Positions 16,502-26,100 of a stretch of 34,007 bases of DNA are shown in pieces. Every line of letters starts with the position of its first letter. Positions within the stretch are counted from its first letter, which is position 1. This DNA is from JBJMLO01 sp045805265. Its GTDB lineage: Bacteria > Actinomycetota > UBA4738 > JACQTL01. The position numbers and the translations under genes were made by a program. The DNA is taken from assembly GCA_045805265.1 (NCBI GenBank), contig JBJMLO010000029.1:1-34007 (forward strand). Reading direction: 5' to 3'. The notes beneath the pieces were generated by a model. That model worked only from the letters and a program-made list of their open reading frames with translations, was not told the origin of the DNA and made no database searches.

Positions 16502-18451
16502 GTGGATCCCACCGGCGACGGGCAGGGCGGGAGCGGTCCCGCCGGCTCGAACGGCACCCGCATCGGGCTGCGGGGCGCCTCCGTGTACGTGCTCCTGGCA
16601 CTCGCGCTGGCCGCGTGCGGGGTGTTCTACGTGCTGCCCTACTCGGTGCACCTCCACCTCCCCGCCGGCAACGACTCGTACTTCTACGTCGGCGCCATCC
16701 GCGACGTCGCCCGGGTGGGGCTGGTGGACCCGGTGGTGGCCGCACGGCCCGCGTACCCGCTGATGGGCGCGGCGCTGTCCTCCGTCTCCGGCTCCTCGCC
16801 GTGGGTGGCGACGGTCGGGATCCCGATCGCCCTCGCGCTCGCGCTGGGCCTCGCCGGCGCCGCCCTGGCCGCACGGTGGGCGTTGCGCGGCCCAGCTGTC
16901 GTGGCCTTCGCCGTCCTCGCGACGACCTCCGGCGTGGCGGCCAGGTTGGTCGCGGGCAAGAGCGAGAATCTCATGGTGCTGGCCCTCGTGTGCGCGATGC
17001 TCGCCGTGACCGTCTGGGCCAGGGGGTCCCGGCGGTGGGTGTCGATCGGCCTGATGGGGCTCGTGGCCGGCCTCCTGGAGTGGCCCCTGGCGGGCGCGTT
17101 CGTCGGGATCCTCGGCGCCCACCTCGTGCTCCGCCTGATCCGGAGGGACCGGACGGCGCTGGCGGCTCTGGGCCCGGTGGCCGCGGGCGCCGTCGGCGGC
17201 CTGGCCGGCGCGATGGCCATGGTGCTGATAGGGGGCCATGCCCGGCTCGCCATCGAGCACCTGCCCGTCGCCGTCCGGTACGGGCCCCGGTTCCGGGACG
17301 AGATGGCGCTGCTCTGGCCGCCCCTCACCCTGGTCCTGGTCGGGCTGGGGTGGTGGGCGGCCCGGCGGTTCCGGAGGAGCGAGACCGAAGGGGTCCGCCG
17401 GTTCCTCGGTCTGTGGCTCCTGCTCACCGGGGCCGCAGTCGTCGTCGGGTTGTTCGACGTGGCCCTCCCGACGTACCGCTCCCTGGGGATCGCGCTGCCG
17501 GTGGCGCTCGCCACCGCGGCGGCTGCGTTCGCACCGGTCGCGCTCGTTCGGTCCGGCCGGCGCGTCGCGGTCCGGGCCCTCGCCGTGGCGGCCTCGGTCG
17601 TGATCGGGATCCTCGCGGTGGTCCCGGCGGCATCCATGTGGTACTCGCGCCTCGCGGTGCCGATCTCACCCGCCCAGGTGAACGAGGTCCAGACGGCTGC
17701 CCGCTACGCGCTGTCGCTGCCGGAGGGGCGGCGGGCGGTCCTGGTGATGCGGCTCAACCCGGTGCACTACCTGGCGTTCGAGCGGATCGTGGCCGACGTC
17801 CTCCCGGTGGGGGAGGGCGGCCGGCTTCTGGTGTTCCTCGGCGGGACCTCGGCCGCGAAGGAAGCTCGGGAGCCGGTCGCGCTGAAGCCCGAGAACCAGG
17901 CCATCATCCACGCGTTGTTCCCGCCGGTGGCGGCGGCGCTCCGGGCGGGGGCGCCCATCCTCACGGGGAGCCAGCTCGACCACTACGACTTCGCGGCGAC
18001 GCTGAGCGCGGGGGCCCGCCCGGTGGGCCCGGGCGACGTGGCCGTCGTTCGCGGGCCCCCGCCCCCGGCCTCGCTTCCCGGCTCGGACCTACCGGTCCCC
18101 CTCCTGCCTCCCAGGCAGATCGGGGTGGCGGCCGCATTCGCCTTCGCCGCGCTGTTGGTGGCTGGGCTCGGTTGGAGCTTCCTCACGCTCCCGGGGGCCC
18201 CGGCGATGGTCCGCACGGCCCTGGCTCCGGCGTTCGGCGCGGTCGTCCTGCCGCTGGTGGCGTACGTCGCGGAGCGCGCCGGGGCGACCCCGCACGGGCT
18301 CGCCGCCGCCGCCGAGCTGGCGGTCGCCGTGGTCGCGAGCGCCGCCGCGGGCCTGGCGGACCTGCTGCTCGCGAGGCGGCGGACCCGGTTGGAACTCCGG
18401 CCGGTCGCGGAGCGGGCGGTGCTGGAGGAACCCGCCGGGGCCGACTCCTGA
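16502..18451 (+). CDS. Polytopic membrane protein, possibly a GT-C-type glycosyltransferase
   Basis: The product is 649 residues and starts at GTG 16502, 5 nt after the preceding stop; a GGGAGG lies too far upstream to be ideal. About a dozen hydrophobic segments span the protein, with a soluble stretch around residues 390-530 and further helices at the end. A first-loop motif, PAGNDSYFYVGAIRDVARVG (about 54-73), sits just after the first transmembrane helix, where GT-C enzymes carry their catalytic acidic residues, but I cannot assign a family. It ends the operon with DUF4012 and the YfhO-like gene, and that setting is the main reason to suspect lipid-linked sugar transfer. A transporter or flippase role cannot be excluded. 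Confidence 0.72.
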   Translation: MDPTGDGQGGSGPAGSNGTRIGLRGASVYVLLALALAACGVFYVLPYSVHLHLPAGNDSYFYVGAIRDVARVGLVDPVVAARPAYPLMGAALSSVSGSSPWVATVGIPIALALALGLAGAALAARWALRGPAVVAFAVLATTSGVAARLVAGKSENLMVLALVCAMLAVTVWARGSRRWVSIGLMGLVAGLLEWPLAGAFVGILGAHLVLRLIRRDRTALAALGPVAAGAVGGLAGAMAMVLIGGHARLAIEHLPVAVRYGPRFRDEMALLWPPLTLVLVGLGWWAARRFRRSETEGVRRFLGLWLLLTGAAVVVGLFDVALPTYRSLGIALPVALATAAAAFAPVALVRSGRRVAVRALAVAASVVIGILAVVPAASMWYSRLAVPISPAQVNEVQTAARYALSLPEGRRAVLVMRLNPVHYLAFERIVADVLPVGEGGRLLVFLGGTSAAKEAREPVALKPENQAIIHALFPPVAAALRAGAPILTGSQLDHYDFAATLSAGARPVGPGDVAVVRGPPPPASLPGSDLPVPLLPPRQIGVAAAFAFAALLVAGLGWSFLTLPGAPAMVRTALAPAFGAVVLPLVAYVAERAGATPHGLAAAAELAVAVVASAAAGLADLLLARRRTRLELRPVAERAVLEEPAGADS

Positions 18452-18462
18452 GCACCCCGGGA

Positions 18463-18481
18463 CGGCTCCCTCCCGGAGCCG
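18463..18481 (+). terminator. Weak hairpin after the membrane-protein operon
   Basis: CGGCTCC (18463-18469) pairs with GGAGCCG (18475-18481) around CTCCC, 11 nt after the stop. No T-tract follows, so termination may be partial. Confidence 0.4.
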
Positions 18482-18560
18482 AAACCGGCTGGTCAAGAGG
18501 GGAATGAGGTGCTACGCTTCCCTGTCGCCGGGTGAGGGCGACGCGTTCCCCCCTGCCCGG

Positions 18561-18589
18561 TTGACTATGAGCGCCCCGATTCCTATACT
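18561..18589 (+). promoter_or_regulatory. Strong rpoB promoter
   Basis: TTGACT (18561-18566), a 17-nt spacer, and TATACT (18584-18589) give the closest match to the primary sigma-factor consensus in the window. Transcription should start near 18596, leaving a ~67-nt leader. There is no attenuator hairpin in it, unlike the two ribosomal-protein operons here. Confidence 0.85.
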
Positions 18590-18662
18590 GTTCGTTTGCC
18601 GTGCCGTCTCCCGCGTGTCCTAGTTGCATGCTTGCCGCTCGTCCCTGAGGAGGGGAACTTTC

Positions 18663-21600
18663 TTGCCTGACGCCCTGGTGCCTGGTCGCGAACGTGTCAC
18701 CTTCGCCAAGCTCGAGGAGGTGCTCCCGCTCCCGGATCTCGTGGGGATCCAGCGCGAGTCCTTCGACTGGCTGCTGAAGACGGGCCTCAAGGAGGTCCTC
18801 GACGAGATCTCTCCCATCGAGGACTTCACCGAGCAGTTCCAGCTGTTCTTCGGCTCCCACCAGTTCAAGGAGCCCAAGAACAGTGAAGAGGAGTGCAAGG
18901 ACAAGGACATGACGTTCTCCGCGCCGCTGTTCGTGGAGGCGTCGTTCGTCAACACGGTCACCGGGGAGATCAAGGAGCAGGAGGTGTTCATGGGGGACTT
19001 CCCCATGATGACCTCCGGCGGCACCTTCATCATCAACGGCACCGAGCGCGTGGTCGTGTCCCAGCTGGTGCGCTCGCCGGGCGTCTACTTCGACCGCTCC
19101 ATCGACAAGACCTCCGACAAGGACGTGTACCTGGCCAAGGTCATCCCCGGCCGGGGGGCGTGGCTGGAGTTCGACGTCGACAAGCGCGACACCGTCGGGG
19201 TCCGCATCGACCGCAAGCGGCGCCAGTACGTGACGGTGTTCCTGAAGGCCCTGGGCTGGACCGAGGACGAGATCCTCGCCCTGTTCGACAACGCCCAGTC
19301 CATCCAGAACTCGCTGGAGAAGGACCACATCGGCACCCAGGAAGAGGCGCTGATGGACATCTACCGGCGCCTGCGCCCGGGCGAGCCGCCCACCGCGGAG
19401 TCGGCCCGGACCCTGCTGGTCAACCTGTTCTTCAACTCCAAGCGGTACGACCTGGCCCGGGTGGGCCGGTACAAGGTCTCGAAGAAGCTCGGCGACGCCG
19501 ACGCGAAGCTCGCCGCCCAGCTGAAGGCCCGGTTCAACGAGCTGAAGGCCAACGACAACCCGGACAAGAAGGGGTTCGAGCAGGACCGCTACCGGGTGTT
19601 CGCCTCGCCGCAGTCGGGGGAGGGCGGCTCCGGCGCGCCCAAGGAGAAGACCGTCCTCACGTTCGAGGACATCCTGAAGTCCGTCCGGTACCTGGTGAAG
19701 CTCCACGCCGGCGAGGAGGGCTACGAGCCCGACGACATCGACCACTTCGGCAACCGCCGCCTGCGGTCGGTGGGCGAGCTGATCCAGAACCAGATCCGGA
19801 TCGGCCTGTCCCGGATGGAGCGGGTCGTGCGTGAGCGCATGACCACCCAGGACGTCGAGGCCATCACGCCCCAGACGCTCATCAACATCCGGCCGCTGGT
19901 CGCCTCGATCAAGGAGTTCTTCGGGACGTCGCAGCTGTCGCAGTTCATGGGCCAGACGAACGCCCTGGACGGCCTGACCCACAAGCGCCGGCTGTCGGCG
20001 CTCGGCCCGGGCGGCCTGTCGCGGGAGCGCGCCGGGTTCGAGGTCCGCGACGTCCACCCGTCCCACTACGGCCGGATGTGCCCGATCGAGACGCCGGAGG
20101 GCCCGAACATCGGCCTGATCGGCTCCCTGTCGTCGTTCGGCCGGATCAACCCGTACGGGTTCGTCGAGACCCCGTACCGAAAGGTGACGAAGGGGCGCGT
20201 GACCGACCAGATCGACTACCTGTCGGCCGACGAGGAGGACCTGCACGTCATCGCGCAGGCCAACACCCCGCTCGACACCAAGACCCACCGCTTCGCGGAG
20301 GACCGGGTCCTCGTGCGGCGCAAGGGGGGCGAGGTCGACTACGTGGCACCGGACGAGGTCGACTACATGGACGTGTCGCCGAAGCAGCTGGTGTCGGTGG
20401 CCGCGGCGCTGATCCCGTTCCTCGAGCACGACGACGCCAACCGGGCCCTGATGGGCGCGAACATGCAGCGTCAGGCGGTCCCGCTGCTGCGGGCCGAGGC
20501 GCCGCTCGTCGGCACGGGTGTGGAGTTCCGCGCGGCGGTCGACGCCGGCGACGTGGTGCTGGCCGACGAGGCCGGCGTGGTGGAGGACGTCTCGGCCGAC
20601 GAGATCACGGTCCGCGGCCGGACGGGCACCCTCAAGCCCTACAAGCTGCTGAAGTTCCGCCGGTCGAACCAGGGGACGTGCATCAACCAGAAGCCCATCG
20701 TCCAGACCGGCGACCGGGTCCAGAAGGGCCAGGTCATCGCCGACGGCCCCTCGACCGAGCAGGGCGAGCTGGCGCTCGGCAAGAACCTCCTGGTGGCGTT
20801 CATGCCGTGGGAGGGCCACAACTACGAGGACGCCATCGTGCTCTCGGAGCGCCTGGTGAAGGACGACGAGCTCACGAGCATCCACATCGAGGAGCACGAG
20901 GTCGACGCCCGCGACACCAAGCTCGGCGCCGAGGAGATCACCCGGGACATCCCGAACGTCTCCGAGGAGATCCTGAAGGACCTCGACGAGCGCGGCATCG
21001 TGCGGATCGGGGCCGAGGTCAACCCCGGTGACTACCTGGTCGGCAAGGTCACCCCGAAGGGGGAGACGGAGCTGACCCCGGAGGAGCGCCTGCTGCGCGC
21101 GATCTTCGGGGAGAAGGCCCGGGAGGTCCGGGACACCTCGCTGAAGGTTCCCCACGGCGAGTCGGGCAAGGTCATCGGCGTCCGGGTGTTCTCGCGCGAC
21201 GACGGCGACGAGCTCGCGCCCGGCGTGAACCAGCTGGTGCGGGTGTACGTGGCCCAGAAGCGGAAGATCTCCGACGGCGACAAGCTGGCCGGCCGCCACG
21301 GGAACAAGGGCGTCATCGCCCGGATCCTGCCCTCGGAGGATATGCCGTTCCTCGAGGACGGGACCCCGATCGACATCATCCTCAACCCGCTCGGCGTCCC
21401 GTCCCGGATGAACCTGGGCCAGGTGCTCGAGGCGCACCTCGGGTACGCCGCGGCCATGGGGTTCACCTTCAACGGACAGGTCCACGAGGGCCCGATCCAC
21501 GTGGCCTCGCCGGTGTTCGACGGCGCCCGGGAGAACGAGATCCTCGACGCGATCCGGACCTCACGGCCGAACGCCGACGGCGTGAAGGTCATCGACGACC

Positions 21601-22118
21601 AGGGCAAGGCCCGGCTGTTCGACGGCCGGACCGGCGAGCCCTACGACGAGCCGGTCGCGGTGGGGCAGGTGTACATCCTGAAGCTGCTCCACCTGGTCGA
21701 CGACAAGATCCACGCCCGGTCGACCGGTCCCTACTCGATGATCACGCAGCAGCCGCTCGGCGGGAAGGCCCAGTTCGGCGGCCAGCGGTTCGGGGAGATG
21801 GAGGTGTGGGCCCTCGAGGCGTACGGCGCGGCCTACGCCCTGCAGGAGCTGCTCACCATCAAGTCCGACGACGTCCTCGGCCGGGTGAAGGTGTACGAGG
21901 CCATCGTCAAGGGCGAGAACATCCCCGAGCCCGGCATCCCAGAGTCCTTCAAGGTCCTCATCAAGGAGATGCAGTCCCTGTGCCTGAACGTCGAGGTCCT
22001 CTCGGCCGAGGGCAAGGAGATCGAGATGAAGGAGACCGACGAGGACGTGTTCCGCGCGGCCGAGGAGCTCGGCATCGACCTGTCCCGGCGCGAGCCGGCG
22101 GGAGCTGATTTCGACTGA
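18663..22118 (+). CDS. rpoB: DNA-directed RNA polymerase subunit beta
   Basis: The product is 1151 residues from TTG 18663, chosen because GAGGAGGGG lies 7 nt upstream; an in-frame ATG at 18624 has no such site and would add 13 residues of poor character. The catalytic beta subunit is complete: GTERVVVSQLVRSPGVYF, the rifampicin pocket (about 421-455), RDVHPSHYGRMCPIETPEGPN, EGHNYEDAIVLSERLV, and GRHGNKG (877-883) near the active centre. Within the rifampicin pocket, residue 430 is Gly where most bacteria have Asp (E. coli 516), and the T and D nearby also differ, while the key His (440) and Ser (445) are kept. It is driven by its own strong promoter. The usual partner rpoC does not follow directly; an opposite-strand gene intervenes. 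Confidence 0.98.
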   Translation: MPDALVPGRERVTFAKLEEVLPLPDLVGIQRESFDWLLKTGLKEVLDEISPIEDFTEQFQLFFGSHQFKEPKNSEEECKDKDMTFSAPLFVEASFVNTVTGEIKEQEVFMGDFPMMTSGGTFIINGTERVVVSQLVRSPGVYFDRSIDKTSDKDVYLAKVIPGRGAWLEFDVDKRDTVGVRIDRKRRQYVTVFLKALGWTEDEILALFDNAQSIQNSLEKDHIGTQEEALMDIYRRLRPGEPPTAESARTLLVNLFFNSKRYDLARVGRYKVSKKLGDADAKLAAQLKARFNELKANDNPDKKGFEQDRYRVFASPQSGEGGSGAPKEKTVLTFEDILKSVRYLVKLHAGEEGYEPDDIDHFGNRRLRSVGELIQNQIRIGLSRMERVVRERMTTQDVEAITPQTLINIRPLVASIKEFFGTSQLSQFMGQTNALDGLTHKRRLSALGPGGLSRERAGFEVRDVHPSHYGRMCPIETPEGPNIGLIGSLSSFGRINPYGFVETPYRKVTKGRVTDQIDYLSADEEDLHVIAQANTPLDTKTHRFAEDRVLVRRKGGEVDYVAPDEVDYMDVSPKQLVSVAAALIPFLEHDDANRALMGANMQRQAVPLLRAEAPLVGTGVEFRAAVDAGDVVLADEAGVVEDVSADEITVRGRTGTLKPYKLLKFRRSNQGTCINQKPIVQTGDRVQKGQVIADGPSTEQGELALGKNLLVAFMPWEGHNYEDAIVLSERLVKDDELTSIHIEEHEVDARDTKLGAEEITRDIPNVSEEILKDLDERGIVRIGAEVNPGDYLVGKVTPKGETELTPEERLLRAIFGEKAREVRDTSLKVPHGESGKVIGVRVFSRDDGDELAPGVNQLVRVYVAQKRKISDGDKLAGRHGNKGVIARILPSEDMPFLEDGTPIDIILNPLGVPSRMNLGQVLEAHLGYAAAMGFTFNGQVHEGPIHVASPVFDGARENEILDAIRTSRPNADGVKVIDDQGKARLFDGRTGEPYDEPVAVGQVYILKLLHLVDDKIHARSTGPYSMITQQPLGGKAQFGGQRFGEMEVWALEAYGAAYALQELLTIKSDDVLGRVKVYEAIVKGENIPEPGIPESFKVLIKEMQSLCLNVEVLSAEGKEIEMKETDEDVFRAAEELGIDLSRREPAGADFD

Positions 22119-22143
22119 CCGGGCTCTCGGTGGCTCGGGGCGG

Positions 22144-22163
22144 GGTTCCTGCGGCGTGGAACC
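22144..22163. terminator. Small hairpin at the rpoB/sulfotransferase convergence
   Basis: GGTTCC (22144-22149) pairs with GGAACC (22158-22163), which overlaps the sulfotransferase stop codon. The stem is only 6 bp and has no T-tract on either strand, so rpoB transcripts could read through towards rpoC. Confidence 0.3.
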
Positions 22164-23065
22164 TACGCCCGGTACCCGGTCCGCTCGAGCATGGGCTCGA
22201 TCGCGGGCAGGACGCGCTCGATCTCGTTCGGGGTGGCCGTGCGCCACTTCCCGGGGCCGGGGTCGCGGACGTGCTGGCGTGCCCGGCGGGCCTCGGCGTC
22301 GGAGAAGCCGACGTCGAGCGCCTGGTGGACGCGCTCCATCTGGCCGGCTGGGTCTGCCACGAGGCCCTCGTACCGCACGTCGACGAAACGGGTCGGATCG
22401 AGGCCTTCGCGGAACGCCAGGATGGCCCCGGTGGCGGTCACGTACTGATGGGCGCAGACGTCCTCCAGCGGCCGGCCGTCGAAGGCGCGCCAGCCCGGCG
22501 GGAGGATGAAGTGCCAGTGGCGTTCGGGGATCCCCGGGATGGAGAAGGGCACCGGCAGCACGTAGGCCGGACGCTCGCGTTCGCGCCACGCCACCACCAG
22601 GCTGGACACGGTGGCCCGCCCGTCGCGCTGCACGAAGACGAACCGCGCGTCGGGGAAGAGGGCGGCGAGGTACGGCAGGCGCAGGGAGTTCCGGGGCGTC
22701 TTGTCGAGGAACCGGCCGCCGCTCGGCCTGGCCAGCGCGGAGATGGCCCACGCCAGGTACCGGCGCTCGAAGGAGCGGACGTCGCCGGGACCGAGCGCGT
22801 TGGAGCGCCAGCCGTGCTCGCGGGGATGGTGGAAGGACTCCCACAGGACGTGGCCCTCCTGGCCGATCGAGGCCAGGGCCGGGTTCTGGCGGAGGAGCTC
22901 GAAGACGACCGTGGTGCCGCTTCGGGGGCACCCGATGACGAACACCGGACGTTCGGGCAGCCGCTTCGGCGGCAGCACGGGGGCGGCGAGGACCAGGGGG
23001 AGGGCTCGGCGATTCCGCCGGAGGGCGGGACGAAGGTTCACCGGGAATTCGGGAGTGTTGAACAC
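22163..23065 (-). CDS. PAPS-dependent sulfotransferase family protein
   Basis: The product is 300 residues, typical for the family. The 5'-phosphosulfate loop is VIGCPRSGTT (43-52), and the 3'-phosphate site is RFVFVQRDGRATVSS (141-155), where Arg147 and Ser154 would contact PAPS. FLDKTPRNSLRLPYL (119-133) is also family-typical. It transfers a sulfuryl group from PAPS to a hydroxyl or amino group of a carbohydrate, lipid or peptide; the acceptor is unknown. There is no signal peptide, so it is probably cytoplasmic. It starts at GTG 23065 without a Shine-Dalgarno; a TACACT -10-like box lies 12 nt upstream on its strand. It lies antisense between rpoB and rpoC, with its start only 38 nt from rpoC's, which is highly unusual. 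Confidence 0.88.
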   Translation of the reverse strand: MFNTPEFPVNLRPALRRNRRALPLVLAAPVLPPKRLPERPVFVIGCPRSGTTVVFELLRQNPALASIGQEGHVLWESFHHPREHGWRSNALGPGDVRSFERRYLAWAISALARPSGGRFLDKTPRNSLRLPYLAALFPDARFVFVQRDGRATVSSLVVAWRERERPAYVLPVPFSIPGIPERHWHFILPPGWRAFDGRPLEDVCAHQYVTATGAILAFREGLDPTRFVDVRYEGLVADPAGQMERVHQALDVGFSDAEARRARQHVRDPGPGKWRTATPNEIERVLPAIEPMLERTGYRA

Positions 23066-23077
23066 ATGCGGCGAGTG

Positions 23078-23083
23078 AGTGTA
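23078..23083 (-). promoter_or_regulatory. Candidate -10 box for the sulfotransferase
   Basis: TACACT on the minus strand, identical to the box before the DUF4012 gene, ends 12 nt before the GTG start. It lies between the two divergent starts, overlapping the region upstream of rpoC's ribosome binding site. Confidence 0.35.
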
Positions 23084-23103
23084 GAGCGGGAGGCGAGGAG
23101 CTA

Positions 23104-26100
23104 GTGCTCGACGTCAATTACTTCGATGAGCTGCGGATCGGCCTGGCGACGGCTGATCAGATCCGGGCCTGGTCGAACGGCGAGGTCAAGAAGCCGGAGA
23201 CCATCAACTACCGGACGCTGAAGCCGGAAAAGGACGGGCTGTTCTGCGAGCGCATCTTCGGTCCCACCAGGGACTGGGAGTGCCACTGCGGCAAGTACAA
23301 GCGGGTCCGGTTCAAGGGGATCATCTGCGAGCGGTGTGGCGTGGAGATCACGCGCGCCAAGGTCCGCCGCGAGCGCATGGGCCACATCGAGCTGGCCGCT
23401 CCGGTCACGCACATCTGGTACTTCAAGGGTGTCCCCTCGCGCCTGGGCTACCTGCTCGACATCGCGCCGAAGGACCTCGAGCGGATCATCTACTTCGCCG
23501 CGTACGTGGTGACCCGCGTCGACGCCGACCGCCGGCACCGCGACCTCCCCGAGATCGAGAAGGAGATCGAGGACGAGCAGCGCGAGATCGACGGCCGCCG
23601 CGACGAGGAGATCTCCGACCGCCTCCGCGAGCTGGAGGACCGCCTCCGCGAGCTCGAGGCCGAGGGGGCCAAGGGCGCGCAGCTCACGGCGGCCCGCCGG
23701 GAGGCCCAGAAGGAGATCGAGCGGATCACCGAGGGCGCCAAGCGCGAGACCGAGCACCTCGACCAGGTCCTCGACGCGTTCAAGGGACTGGCGATCAAGC
23801 AGCTGGTGGCCGACGACGCCGTGTACCGCACGCTGCGGGAGCGGTTCGGCGAGTACTTCGAGGGTGGCATGGGCGCCGAGGCCATCAAGCGGCTCCTGCT
23901 CGACCTCGACCTCGAGGCCGAGGCCGAGTTCCTCCGCGAGCAGATCAAGACCGCCAAGGGCACCCGTCGGCAGAAGGCCATCAAGCGCCTCAAGGTCGCG
24001 TCGAACTTCCTCGGCACGAAGAACACGCCCCAGGGCATGGTCCTCGACGCGGTCCCGGTCATTCCGCCGGACCTCCGCCCGATGGTCCAGCTGGACGGCG
24101 GGCGGTTCGCCACGTCCGACCTCAACGACCTGTACCGCCGGGTCATCAACCGGAACAACCGGCTGAAGCGGCTGCTCGACCTCCAGGCCCCCGAGATCAT
24201 CGTGAACAACGAGAAGCGGATGCTCCAGGAGGCCGTCGACGCGCTGTTCGACAACGGCCGGCGGGGCCGCCCGGTCACCGGGCCCGGCAACCGGCCGCTG
24301 AAGTCGCTGTCCGACATGCTGAAGGGCAAGCAGGGCCGGTTCCGCCAGAACCTGCTCGGCAAGCGGGTGGACTACTCCGGGCGAAGCGTGATCGTGGTCG
24401 GCCCGGAGCTCAAGCTCCACCAGTGCGGCCTGCCCAAGCAGATGGCGCTGGAGCTGTTCAAGCCGTTCGTCATGAAGCGCCTCGTCGACCAGAACCTCGC
24501 GCAGAACATCAAGAGCGCGAAGCGGATGGTCGAGCGGGCCCGCCCGCAAGTGTGGGACGTGCTGGAGGAGGTCATCGGGGAGCACCCGGTGATGCTCAAC
24601 CGCGCCCCGACGTTGCACCGCCTCGGCATCCAGGCCTTCGAGCCGGTGCTGGTTGAGGGCAAGGCCATCCAGATCCACCCCCTGGTGTGCACGGCGTTCA
24701 ACGCGGACTTCGACGGCGACCAGATGGCCGTCCACGTCCCGCTGTCCGCCGAGGCCCAGGCGGAGGCCCGGGTGCTGATGCTGTCGGCCAACAACATCCT
24801 GTCGCCGGCGCACGGCCGCCCCATCGCCGTGCCCACGCAGGACATGGTCCTCGGCATGTACTACCTGACCATGTCCCGCCCCCGGCCGAAGAAGGACGAG
24901 ACCATCCGGCGTTTCGCCAACGCGGCCGAGGCCCTGCTGGCGGAGGACGCCGGGTCGATCCATCTCCAGGACGTCATCAAGGTGCGGCTGCCGGGCAAGA
25001 AGATCCCGGACGACATGCTCCCGGAAGGATGGGCCGACGCCGAGACGGACGGCCGCACGCCGCTCGTCGAGACCACGGCCGGACGGGTCATCTTCAACGA
25101 GGCCTTCCCGCCGGAGTTCCCCTACGTGAACCGCCACATCCTGAAGGGCGACGTCGGGGCGCTGGTCGACGAGTGCGTCCGCAACTACGACCGGGCCCGC
25201 GTGCAGCAGATCCTGGACGACCTCAAGCGACTCGGCTTCCACTACGCGACCCGCGCGGGCGTCACGCTGGGGGTCGAGGACGTCACGACCCCGCCCGAGA
25301 AGGCGAAGATCCTGGACGAGCACGAGAAGCGTGCGTTGAAGGTCGAGCAGCAGTTCCGGAAGGGGATCATCACCGACGACGAGCGCCGGCAGGAGCTCAT
25401 CCAGATCTGGACGGACGCCACCGACCGGGTGAAGGAGGCCATGGAGGCCAACTTCTCCCCGACGAATCCCATCTACATGATGGCGAACTCGGGGGCCCGG
25501 GGGAACATCATGCAGATCCGCCAGATCGCGGGCATGCGGGGCCTGGTGGCCAACCCGAAGGGCGAGATCATCCCCCGGCCGATCAAGGCCAACTTCCGGG
25601 AGGGCCTGTCCGTGCTGGAGTACTTCATCTCCACGCACGGCGCCCGCAAGGGCCTGGCCGACACGGCGCTCCGGACCGCGGACTCCGGGTACCTGACCCG
25701 GCGCCTCGTGGACGTGGCCCAGGAGGTCATCATCCGCGAGGAGGACTGCGGCACCGAGCGGGGCATCCCGGTTCGCGTGAACACGATCACGCCGAAGGGC
25801 GACCGGGTCCGCTCGGCGCACCTCGACACCAGCCTGTTCAGCCGGACGCTGGCCGAGGACGTCGTGGTGGACAAGAAGAAGGTCGCCTCCCGGGGTGACG
25901 TGCTCGACGACGAGCAGGTTGAGACCGTCGTGGCGAGCGGGGTCGAGCGGGTCCGCGTGCGCACGGTCCTGACCTGCGAGGCCCTCTACGGCGTGTGCCG
26001 GCTGTGCTACGGCCGGTCGCTCGCGAGCGGTCTGGTGGTGGACATCGGCGAGTCCGTCGGGATCATCGCCGCCCAGTCCATCGGGGAGCCGGGCACGCAG

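Noticed and set aside
18624..18662. rpoB start at the upstream ATG
   Set aside because: No Shine-Dalgarno; it adds 13 residues unlike other RpoB N-termini, while TTG 18663 has GAGGAGGGG at ideal distance.
23059..23088. TTGAAC-18-TAGAGC as an rpoC promoter
   Set aside because: The -10 match is poor, so I do not list it as a feature; it remains the only local candidate.
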